DNA of 64,000 nt from Pseudomonas fragi (GTDB taxonomy: Bacteria > Pseudomonadota > Gammaproteobacteria > Pseudomonadales > Pseudomonadaceae): the NCBI RefSeq assembly GCF_002269505.1, contig NZ_NQKQ01000003.1:1-64000 (forward strand). Direction: 5' to 3'. Shown one piece after another: positions 34,605 through 42,516 of this stretch. Under the pieces are notes generated by a model that saw only the letters and a program-made list of their open reading frames with translations, was not told where the DNA came from and did no database searches. A program made the position numbers and the translations under genes. Positions within the stretch are counted from its first letter, which is position 1. Each line of letters starts with the position of its first letter.

Positions 34605-35951
34605 TCAGTCAGGGGGGCGCGCAGCTGGCAAAAGCATATGCATGCACAACCCCGGTTCGCCGTTGCTCGCCCATAGCCGGCCCTGTTGCAGTTCAATGGC
34701 TCGCTGGGCAATCGCCAGGCCCAGGCCGAAGCCTTCGCCGATCGAGCCCTTGAGGCGCTGGTAGGGCACGAACAGGCCGGCCAGGTCTGACGGGTCAACA
34801 CCGGGGCCTTCGTCGCTCAGAAACAGGTGCCAGGCATCACCTTCACGCCAGCCGCTCAGGGTCACTTTGGCGCCGGGCGGCGAGTAGCGAATGGCATTGC
34901 GCAGCAGGTTTTCCAGGGCCTGGGCCAGGCTGTCGAGGTGTACCTGCACACAGCAGTCAAGGCCCAGCAGGCAGGGCAGGCGCTCTTTTGGCCAGCCGCT
35001 TTCAAAGCAGGCGTCCTCACACAGGGCTTCCCACACTGACAGCACCAGCACCGGTTCGCTGGCCAGCTGTGGACGCTCGGTATCCATCCAGGCCAGGTTG
35101 AGGGTGTCTTCGAGCAGTCGCTGCATATCGTCGATTTCACGGTCCAGACGCTGGCGCATTTGCTTCACGGGCAGGTGACTGTCGTGGGCGATGCGCAAGC
35201 GCGCCAGCGGGGTGCGCAGTTCGTGGGACAGGGTGCGCAGCAGCAGGCGCTGCTGGTTGAGGCTCTGGCGCAAGCGGGCGGCCATGTGCTCGAAGGCCTG
35301 GGCCAGTTCGCCCAGTTCGTCCCGGCGTTCGATCAGCGGCGAGGGTGCGGCGCTGTCCAGGTCATCGGCACGCAGGGCATCGGCGCGGTCACGCAAACGG
35401 TTGAGCGGCAGCACCAGATGGCGATAGATCAGCAGCCCCAGCAGGGCGGCCAGCAGGGTTGGCATCACGCCGTGGCTGAGGACGTGGGTCCAGGGTGTCA
35501 GGCCGCCGGGCAGCAGCCGCTCGGGGAGCTGGAGCACCAGTTGACCCTGCTCCGGTTGCCCGGGAAAGGGGATGCTGACATAGGGCAACTAGTCCTGCAG
35601 ACGTCGGCTCATGGGCCAGTTCAGTTGGCGCATAAAGGTCAGTTGGCGATAGTTTTCGGCGTTGAGCGGGGTATTGCTCAGGCTTTGCAGGGTTGGCCCC
35701 AGCACGGTTACCCAGGTGCCTTCGCTGGCCGCCAGCTGTTCGGTAAAACGGGCCAGCCCGGGCGTGCCCTGACTGTGCCAGATGCCCTCAGCCTGCCGGG
35801 CGTAATCGGCAAGGTATTGCTGGTCGGCGGCCGAGAGAAAGTAGGTGCGGCGCTCGGCCGACACCCCCCAGATCCAGATGATCCACGTCAGCAGCAGGCA
35901 GAAGGCGATTTGCAGCAGGGCCAGTTTCCATAACAAGGGATGGCGACGCAT
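34605..35951 (-). pseudogene. pfeS: Sensor histidine kinase pfeS interrupted by an in-frame TAG
   Basis: One frame encodes a complete kinase except for a single amber codon at 35591-35589. The 120 residues before it carry the first membrane helix (LLWKLALLQIAFCLLLTWIIWIW-like, residues 7-30) and part of the periplasmic sensor, ending MSRRLQD. The 327 after it begin LPYVSIPFPG and carry helix 2, HAMP, the H-box LSHELRTPLARLR, the N-box ENLLRNAIRYSP and G-boxes DEGPGVDP and GFGLGLAIAQR. The summed length (448) matches normal PfeS. The ATG overlaps the pfeR stop by one base. The codon could be CAG changed to TAG. A TTG directly after the stop, with AGGA just upstream, might restart translation. 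Sequencing error is possible. Confidence 0.85.
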
Positions 35952-36649
35952 CAGGGTTTTTCCATGCCGACCAGAATATAGCCCTGGCCACGCACGGCCT
36001 GGATCTGCAAATGCCAGGCGCCGATGGCTGCCAGCTTGCGGCGCACATTGCACACATGCACATCCAGGCCGCGATCCAGCCGGGTGTAGATGCGGTGCAA
36101 CACATGCCGATAGAGAAACGCCTTGCTCAGCGGCTCGCCACCATGTTCGTGGAGGGTGATCAGCAGGCGGAATTCGGAGTGGGTCAGGCCTGCACTCTGG
36201 CCATTGTGCAGCACGTCCTGGGCCTGCTCATCGAAGGTCAGCAGCGGGTTGGGCGGCGGCAGCGGCGGGCGCTGCAACATCGCCATGCGCCGCAGCAGGG
36301 CATCGGTGCGGGCGTCCAGCTCGGCCAGACTGAAGGGCTTGGGCAGGTAGTCGTCGGCGCCGCGGGTGAACCCGGTGATGCGGTCCTGCTCGTTGCCCAG
36401 TGCCGACATCAGCATCACCGGTACGTCCTGCTGCTGGCGCAAGGCTTCAAGCAGGGCCAGCCCGTCCATGCCGGGCAGCATGATATCGAGCAGCACCAGA
36501 TCGAAACACTGGGCCTGCAAGGCATTCAGGCCTTGAATGCCGTCGCTGCAAGACGTCACGGCAAAGCCGCGTTGCAGCAGGTGTCGCTCCAGGTCGTGGC
36601 GCAGCCTGAAGTCGTCTTCGACGAGGAGTAAACAGGGGGAAGTGGGCAT
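35951..36649 (-). CDS. pfeR: Response regulator of the enterobactin system
   Basis: 232 residues, OmpR/PhoB type. The receiver domain has the acidic pair LLVEDDFRL, phospho-acceptor Asp in LVLLDIMLPGMDG, the conserved Thr/Ser in MLMSALGNEQDRI and Lys in DDYLPKPFSLAEL. The C-terminal winged helix shows EFRLLITLHEHGGEPLSKAFLYRHVL and DVHVCNVRRKL. In P. aeruginosa PfeR with PfeS activates pfeA in response to enterobactin. Here the kinase gene that follows is interrupted. Confidence 0.92.
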   Translation of the reverse strand: MPTSPCLLLVEDDFRLRHDLERHLLQRGFAVTSCSDGIQGLNALQAQCFDLVLLDIMLPGMDGLALLEALRQQQDVPVMLMSALGNEQDRITGFTRGADDYLPKPFSLAELDARTDALLRRMAMLQRPPLPPPNPLLTFDEQAQDVLHNGQSAGLTHSEFRLLITLHEHGGEPLSKAFLYRHVLHRIYTRLDRGLDVHVCNVRRKLAAIGAWHLQIQAVRGQGYILVGMEKP

Positions 36650-36867
36650 GGTGCTCTAATGAGAATATTTCACATTTGCGAATATCCCAGAATGGGCCGC
36701 ACAGCGCAATTGCTATGAAGCCAGGCGGGGGTCGCCAGGCACAGCGGATCTGATCAACTACAGGTCGGATTCGCACAAAAAAGCCAGGCCTGTATCTGTT
36801 CGAATGATCCCCAACGACCCGCCTGACGGCGGCTTCTGATGCTCGATCACCGACAAGGATACAGGCC

Positions 36868-38079
36868 ATGCAAATGCCCAAAACCATCCAGATCAAAAAT
36901 GGCGAAAAGGTCACGCCGACATTCTCGGCCCAGGAGTACGCCAGCCGCCAGAGCAAGTTGCGGGCGTATATGGCGCAGAACAATATTGATGCCGCTGTGT
37001 TTACCTCGTACCACAACCTTAACTACTACAGCGACTTTCTGTACTGCTCGTTTGGCCGCAACTACGCGCTGGTGGTGACCCAGGACAGCGCCGTGACCAT
37101 CAGCGCCAATATCGACGGTGGCCAGCCGTGGCGCCGGACCATGGGCACAGACAACATCGTGTACACCGACTGGCAGCGCGACAACTACTTTGTAGCGATC
37201 CAGCAGGCGCTGCCCAAGGCGGGGCGCATCGGTATCGAGTTCGACCACATGAACCTGCTCAATCGCGACAAGCTCGCCAGCCGCTACCCCCAGGCCGAGT
37301 TTGTGGATATTGCCGCGCCGTGCATGCGCATGCGCATGATCAAGTCGGCGCAAGAACACGCGATCATCCGTCACGGCGCACGGATTGCCGATATCGGTGG
37401 TGCGGCCATCGTCGAAGCCTTGCGTGATCAGGTGCCGGAATATGAAGTGGCGCTGCATGCCACCCAGGCGATGGTGCGTGAAATCGCCCGCACCTTTCCC
37501 GATTCGGAATTGATGGACACCTGGACCTGGTTCCAGTCGGGGATCAACACCGACGGTGCGCACAACCCGGTCACCAGCCGCAAGGTGAACAAGGGCGATA
37601 TCCTCAGCCTCAACTGCTTCCCGATGATTGCCGGTTACTACACGGCGCTGGAGCGCACCCTGTTTCTCGACCATTGCTCGGACGAGCACCTGCGCCTGTG
37701 GGAGGTCAACGTCAAGGTTCACGAGGCCGGTTTGAAGCTGATCAAGCCCGGCATGAAGTGCTCGGACATTGCCCTGCAGCTCAATGAAATTTTCATGGAG
37801 CACGATCTGCTGCAATACCGCACCTTCGGTTATGGTCACTCCTTTGGCACACTGAGCCATTACTATGGCCGCGAAGCCGGGCTGGAGCTGCGCGAAGATA
37901 TCGACACGGTGCTGGAGCCGGGCATGGTGGTGTCGATCGAGCCGATGATCATGATCCCTGAGGGCCGACCGGGAGCGGGCGGGTATCGCGAGCACGACAT
38001 TCTGATCGTCAACGAACAGGGCGGCGAGAACATCACCCATTTCCCGTATGGCCCGCAGCACAACATCATTAAAAAATAG
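36868..38079 (+). CDS. Creatinase (creatine amidinohydrolase)
   Basis: 403 residues, the same length as P. putida creatinase and nearly identical in most blocks: MQMPKT start, FTSYHNLNYYSDFLYCSFGR, ISANIDGGQPWRRT, TWFQSGINTDGAHNPVT, FGYGHSFGTLSHYYGREAG and GGYREHDILIVNE. It hydrolyses creatine to sarcosine and urea in the cytoplasm and has the pita-bread fold of M24 peptidases without the metal site. AAGGA precedes the ATG. The transporter gene downstream and the GlxA-type regulator support a creatine-use unit. No sarcosine oxidase or urease gene is in the window. Confidence 0.95.
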   Translation: MQMPKTIQIKNGEKVTPTFSAQEYASRQSKLRAYMAQNNIDAAVFTSYHNLNYYSDFLYCSFGRNYALVVTQDSAVTISANIDGGQPWRRTMGTDNIVYTDWQRDNYFVAIQQALPKAGRIGIEFDHMNLLNRDKLASRYPQAEFVDIAAPCMRMRMIKSAQEHAIIRHGARIADIGGAAIVEALRDQVPEYEVALHATQAMVREIARTFPDSELMDTWTWFQSGINTDGAHNPVTSRKVNKGDILSLNCFPMIAGYYTALERTLFLDHCSDEHLRLWEVNVKVHEAGLKLIKPGMKCSDIALQLNEIFMEHDLLQYRTFGYGHSFGTLSHYYGREAGLELREDIDTVLEPGMVVSIEPMIMIPEGRPGAGGYREHDILIVNEQGGENITHFPYGPQHNIIKK

Positions 38080-38094
38080 TCATTGCGCGGCATT

Positions 38095-38116
38095 GTGGGA
38101 GCAGGCTCGCTCCCAC
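38095..38116. repeat. Single REP hairpin after creatinase
   Basis: GTGGGAGC-AGGCTC-GCTCCCAC-like hairpin 16 bases past the creatinase stop, of the same family as 15038-15066 and 34506-34592. It may also act as a 3'-end stabiliser. Confidence 0.8.
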
Positions 38117-38275
38117 TTCGAGCTCGATACCAACGTATGCGCACACAGATTGCGCAGCGTTTTCTGACCTGTTTACCCCTGCCAAAAAGAACACAATGAG
38201 GGTATCTGTCATGTCCCATGTCCCGACGTTGCTTGGCGTTTTTCCATCACGCATCTCTTTCTCAGGAGGTGCTCA

Positions 38276-39622
38276 ATGAGTATCCCGAGCGCAAGTATCG
38301 CTTTGCCCCTGACCCCCGAACAGCAAGTCGAGCGCCTCAGTGAGCGCAAGGCGTTGCGCCGTGCAGCCACGGCCAGTTTTATGGGCAACTTTGTCGAGTG
38401 GTTTGATTACGCGGCTTATGGTTACCTTGCGACGGTTATCGCCCTGACGTTCTTCCCGCAAACCGACACCACCACCGGGCTGCTGGCCACCTTCGCAGTG
38501 TTTGCCCTGTCGTTTATCGTGCGCCCGTTCGGTGGGTTGGTGTGGGGCCATTTTGGCGACAAGTACGGGCGACGCAGCGCCTTGTCCTGGTCGATCCTGA
38601 TCATGACTGTCGCGACTTTTTGCATTGGCCTGTTGCCCACCTATAACCAGATCGGCCTGTGGGCACCGGTGTTGCTGTTATTGATTCGTCTGGTGCAGGG
38701 CTTTTCGGCGTCAGGGGAATATGCCGGGGCTTCGGCATTTCTGGCCGAGTATGCCCCTGAGGGCAAGCGCGGTTTTTATACCAGCATCGTACCGGCGAGC
38801 ACGGCAGCCGGCCTGCTGTTTGGCGCGATGTTTGTCGCGGGCATGCATGCCTTGATGACGGTTGAAAACCTGCACGATTGGGGCTGGCGTCTGCCGTTTC
38901 TGCTGGCGGCACCCTTTGGCCTGGTAGGGCGCTATATTCGCGTGCATTTGCAGGACTCGCCCAAGTTCCTGGAGATGGAAAAACGTCTGGAGGCCAAGGA
39001 GTGCGCGACCCATGCCCCGGTTCGCGAGTTGCTTACGGTGCATCGTCGGCCGGTGTTGATCGGCATTGGCGTGACCTGTCTGAACGCGGTGGCCTTCTAC
39101 CTGTTGCTCAGTTACATGCCGACCTACCTGTCGACGGAAATGGGCATGAGCGAGAGTGATTCATTTATCGCGTCTACGGTGTCGCTGGCGACCTACATCG
39201 GCCTGATCTTTTTGATGGGCAAGCTGTCGGACCGTTATGGACGCAAGACCATGCTGGTCAGCGCGTCAGTGATGTTTTTGCTGCTGACCTTTCCGCTGTT
39301 CGGGATGCTGGGCAACCCGTCGCTGGTGGTGATCCTGATGATCCAGATTGCCTTTGGCGCCATCCTGGCGATGAACGACGGCACCTTGCCGTGCTTTCTG
39401 GCCGAGATCTTCCCGACGCGGGTACGTTTCAGCGGGTTTGCCTTCAGCTTTAACGTGGCCAATGCGGTGTTTGGCGGGACTGCGCCGTTTATTGCCACCT
39501 GGCTGATCCAAATGACCGGCAACAAAATGGCCCCGGCCTGGTACTTGCTGGCCGCCGCGGCTGTGGCACTGGTGGCGATGCTGGCAAGCCGGGAGACTGC
39601 GCACAAGGCGTTGCAAGATTAA
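38276..39622 (+). CDS. MHS-type MFS metabolite:H+ symporter (probable creatine or related uptake)
   Basis: 448 residues, 12 hydrophobic helices. The MHS signature is present: ASFMGNFVEWFDYAAYGYLA in helix 1, RPFGGLVWGHFGDKYGRRSAL, GFSASGEYAGASAFLAEYAP and KLSDRYGRKTML. Family members import organic cations and acids such as proline betaine, shikimate or alpha-ketoglutarate. AGGAGG lies eight bases before the ATG. About 200 bases separate it from creatinase, with a REP hairpin between, so it likely has its own promoter. Creatine is the likeliest substrate by context only. Confidence 0.88.
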   Translation: MSIPSASIALPLTPEQQVERLSERKALRRAATASFMGNFVEWFDYAAYGYLATVIALTFFPQTDTTTGLLATFAVFALSFIVRPFGGLVWGHFGDKYGRRSALSWSILIMTVATFCIGLLPTYNQIGLWAPVLLLLIRLVQGFSASGEYAGASAFLAEYAPEGKRGFYTSIVPASTAAGLLFGAMFVAGMHALMTVENLHDWGWRLPFLLAAPFGLVGRYIRVHLQDSPKFLEMEKRLEAKECATHAPVRELLTVHRRPVLIGIGVTCLNAVAFYLLLSYMPTYLSTEMGMSESDSFIASTVSLATYIGLIFLMGKLSDRYGRKTMLVSASVMFLLLTFPLFGMLGNPSLVVILMIQIAFGAILAMNDGTLPCFLAEIFPTRVRFSGFAFSFNVANAVFGGTAPFIATWLIQMTGNKMAPAWYLLAAAAVALVAMLASRETAHKALQD

Positions 39623-39943
39623 CCTGCCGCCTCCTACCTCCTCAGCAGCTACAGGAAAACAGTTAAACCGAGTACATATCCGGCATCTGCATCTAACTGC
39701 AATATTGGTTTCGCCCTTACGGCGAGTCCCTTTTGTCAAACAGCCACAAAAGGAACCAAAAAGGCCTTGCCCCTGGCGTACGGCCTTCGCTGCGCTCAGG
39801 TTCCCTCCTTGCGGTCCCGCTCCGTGGGCCCACTGCGCAGAACCTCCTCTCGGCCTCCCGATGGGGCGGGTAGATCAAGATCAAAAGCCTGCGAGGCGGC
39901 CGACCGGCCGGCCTGTTAGCGTCAGTGTGTGCTGCGCAATCTT
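39623..39943. repeat. Intergenic region with a dispersed Pseudomonas-type repeat
   Basis: Between the MHS transporter and the REP at 39944. The section from about 39705 to 39900 (beginning TTTCGCCCTTACGGCGAGTC and containing CTTTTGTCAAACAGCCACAA, then a pyrimidine-rich GC stretch) resembles a repeat that recurs in intergenic DNA of many Pseudomonas genomes and yields meaningless open frames. No real gene is supported. Copy number elsewhere cannot be judged here. Confidence 0.55.
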
Positions 39944-40108
39944 TGTAGTCGCTGAGGAGCGAAGCGAGGCTGCGATCGGCTGCGAAGCGGCCGTAAAACC
40001 TGAGGCCCGCGTGTAACTGTCACACCACCGGTGTCTGATTTTGCGAACGCTTCGTCGCAATGGCGTACCCTCTCGATCGCAGCCTCGCTGCGCTCCTCAG
40101 CGACTACA
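39944..40108. repeat. REP doublet (TGTAGTCG family)
   Basis: Left copy TGTAGTCGCTGAGGAGCGAAG from 39944; right copy ending GCTCCTCAGCGACTACA at 40108. It lies 25 bases beyond the stop of the reverse-strand regulator gene. Confidence 0.9.
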
Positions 40109-40132
40109 GGAGGCCGCTGGTGTTGTGTTTCT

Positions 40133-41128
40133 TCAGTGCAACGCCACCTGCTTGCGCTCGCCAATGGGCGATACACCAAACAAGCGGCTGTAGCACTTGG
40201 AAAAATGCGCCGCCGAGACAAAGCCGCAGGCCAGGGCGATATCCCGCACTTGCGATTCGCTGCGCAGCAACAGGCTCCGGGCCCGGGCCAGGCGCAACTC
40301 AAGGTAGTACTGGCTGGGTGTGCGTTGCAGGTGCTTGTGGAACAGGCGCTCAAGTTGACGCACCGACACTTCGTTCAAGCGGGCCAGGTCTTCCAGGCTG
40401 ACCGGCTCTTCCAGATTGGCCTCCATGATTGCCACCACCTGACTGAGTTTGGGCTGCGAAGTCCCGAGCTTCTGGCGCAGCGGCACGCGCTGCTGCTCTT
40501 GCGGGCCGCGGGCGCGATCGCATAGCAGCAGCTCGGCAGCGTGGGCGGCAATTTCGCGACCCCCCGGTTCACGGGCAATCAGTTGCAAGGTCATGTCCAT
40601 CGAGGCCACGCCGCCCGAGCAGGTATAGCGGTCACGGTCCAGTTCGAACAACTGGTTGGAAATGATGATCCCCGGGAAATGGTCCTTGAGGGTTTCGATA
40701 TCTTCCCAGTGGATGGTGCAGCGATAGCCCTTGAGCAGCCCGGCGCGGGCCAGCCAGTAGCTGCCGGTGCAGATGCCGCCCAGGGCAACGTGTTCGTGGG
40801 CCAGCTTGCGCAACCAGTTGAGCACCGGACGGCTGCTGAGGTGGGAAACGATCGGGTTTGAACCCACCACCAGCAATATGTCCAGTTTTGGTGCGTCACC
40901 CACCACATAGTCGGGCAGGATGCGCATGCCGTTGCTGGCGGTGACCGGGTCGAGGGTGGGGGCGATGATGACGGTGCGAAACATCTCGCAGCGCGCCGCC
41001 ATATTGGCCATGCGCAGGGTTTCGATGGCCGAGGCAAAACCGATAGTGGTGAAGTTTGGTATCACCAGAAAGCCCACGGTCTTAACTGCAGGCATGTTTA
41101 TCGGTGACGCTGTAACAGGCGTTGCCAT
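40133..41128 (-). CDS. GlxA-type AraC-family regulator (DJ-1 domain plus AraC HTH)
   Basis: 331 residues. The N-terminal DJ-1/PfpI-like sensor domain has VGFLVIPNFTTIGFASAIE, the Cys-elbow GGICTGSYWLARAGLL and CSGGVASMDMTL. The C-terminal AraC DNA-binding part has SVSLEDLARLNEVSVRQLERLFHKHL-type helices (key blocks LARLNEVSVRQLERLF and IALACGFVSAAHFSKCY). AAGGAG precedes the ATG. GlxA regulators of Pseudomonas respond to quaternary amines, sarcosine and related metabolites. Being next to creatinase and its probable transporter, this one probably controls creatine use. Exact effector not shown. Confidence 0.9.
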   Translation of the reverse strand: MATPVTASPINMPAVKTVGFLVIPNFTTIGFASAIETLRMANMAARCEMFRTVIIAPTLDPVTASNGMRILPDYVVGDAPKLDILLVVGSNPIVSHLSSRPVLNWLRKLAHEHVALGGICTGSYWLARAGLLKGYRCTIHWEDIETLKDHFPGIIISNQLFELDRDRYTCSGGVASMDMTLQLIAREPGGREIAAHAAELLLCDRARGPQEQQRVPLRQKLGTSQPKLSQVVAIMEANLEEPVSLEDLARLNEVSVRQLERLFHKHLQRTPSQYYLELRLARARSLLLRSESQVRDIALACGFVSAAHFSKCYSRLFGVSPIGERKQVALH

Positions 41129-41272
41129 CCTTACGCTCCTTTTTATGATCCGGGACGCCTCTGGCGTCGGGGTTCACCCAGGTTATTGCATCGCCAGAGC
41201 GAAACTGGCGGTGCAAGGCACTGTGCTGTAGGGCGTAAGGAAGCATTTGTTGTGCCAGTGGCTAACAGCTTG

Positions 41273-42247
41273 TTATTGCGGCAAAAACTTATCGCTGACA
41301 TAGGCCGAATAGTCGGGCAGAACCGTTTCGATCTTGCCCTGATCCTTGAGGAACAGGGCGGTTGCGGCGATATCTTTGGCCGTGCCACCCCCCAGCAACT
41401 GCGCTGACTTTTGTTCGGCCGTCGAAGGGAAGTGCGCCCCGTGCAACAACTCGGGGATATCTTCGGGGCTGGCGCCGGTTAGCCTGGCGATTTTCTGGAC
41501 CTGCGGCGAATCAGTCGTCCAGGCTGCCTGGTGGGCGTTGTAGTCGGCGATGGCGTTGAGACTGACTTCGGCGAATTTAGCGACAATCTCCGGGTGTTTG
41601 TCGGCGAAATCCTTGCGTGCGACCCACACTTCAAAGGTCGGCGCGCCCCATTCGCTGACCTGGCCTGCATCAGTGAGGATTTTCCCGGTCTTGCGGATTT
41701 CCCCCAGCGCAGGGGACCAGGTGAACGCGCCGTCGATGTCGCCACGTTTCCAGGCTGCAGTGATTTGTGCCGGGCTGAGGTTGACCACCTTGACCTGCTG
41801 CGGGGTGAGGTTCCAGTGCTTCAGCGCGCCCAGCAGGCTGTAGTGTGAAGTCGAGACAAAGGGCGTGGCGATGGTTTTGCCGATCAGGTCTTGCGGCCCG
41901 TTGATCCCGCTGCCGTCCCTTACTACCAGGGCTTCGGAACCCTTGATCTGCGCGGTGACGATAAAGGTCACCAGCGGCACATTGCGCGAGACCGCGGCAG
42001 CCAGCGGGCTGGACCCCAGATTGCCGATCTGCAGGTCACCGGATGCCAGGGCCGACACCACCGCAGGGCCCGAGTCAAAACGGCGCCAGTCGATCTTTTT
42101 ACCGATGGCTTTCTCGTAACTGCCCTCGGCCTGGGCCAGCTTGGTGGGGTCGATACCGGTGATATAGCCGATGGTCAAATCAGCCGCCTGCGCGCCGAAG
42201 CTGAGGCCTGCGATGGAAAGAGCAATCAGGAGTGTGCGCACGGACAT
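41273..42247 (-). CDS. tauA: Taurine ABC transporter substrate-binding protein, orphan
   Basis: 324 residues. A signal peptide ends at AQA near residue 21. ADLTIGYITGIDPTKLAQAEG, KKIDWRRFDSGPAVVSALASGDLQIGNLGSSPLAAA and SEALVVRDGSGI are typical of TauA. It binds taurine or another sulfonate in the periplasm. TauB, TauC and TauD normally follow, but here the gene is alone: the next gene on this strand is the GlxA regulator, and upstream is a divergent cytochrome c gene. It may serve a transporter encoded elsewhere, or be a remnant of a rearranged operon. Confidence 0.9.
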   Translation of the reverse strand: MSVRTLLIALSIAGLSFGAQAADLTIGYITGIDPTKLAQAEGSYEKAIGKKIDWRRFDSGPAVVSALASGDLQIGNLGSSPLAAAVSRNVPLVTFIVTAQIKGSEALVVRDGSGINGPQDLIGKTIATPFVSTSHYSLLGALKHWNLTPQQVKVVNLSPAQITAAWKRGDIDGAFTWSPALGEIRKTGKILTDAGQVSEWGAPTFEVWVARKDFADKHPEIVAKFAEVSLNAIADYNAHQAAWTTDSPQVQKIARLTGASPEDIPELLHGAHFPSTAEQKSAQLLGGGTAKDIAATALFLKDQGKIETVLPDYSAYVSDKFLPQ

Positions 42248-42516
42248 GGGCTGGACCTTGTTGTAAAAGGGTAAAAAAAGGAATGTCCGGCGGTCCGGTA
42301 GAGTGAATCTAAGTGCTTTAAATCAAAGGGGAAAATACCGTTTTGGAACTAGCTTAGAGCACCCGGCCGCGGCGCCTGGTTGCGGGGTGCATGATCCGCG
42401 TCAAACGGGGTGGCGGTAAAAGCCGGTACAAACGTCCTGTGAGGAGTCCATAACAAAACCAGCACGGCCCGTTTCGAGGGGACCACCCCAGATCGACGCC
42501 TTAAAGGAATAACGCG

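Noticed and set aside
34605..36053. Two separate genes where pfeS should be
   Set aside because: The two frames are the same frame, divided by one TAG, and each lacks half of a histidine kinase; treating them as one interrupted gene is simpler.
36847..38061. A 404-codon reverse frame opposite creatinase
   Set aside because: Creatinase matches the P. putida enzyme along its full length; the opposite frame has no recognisable motif.
39705..40401. Small open frames downstream of the MHS transporter
   Set aside because: They lie in repeat and REP DNA, or antisense to the GlxA regulator, and have low-complexity Arg/Pro-rich products.
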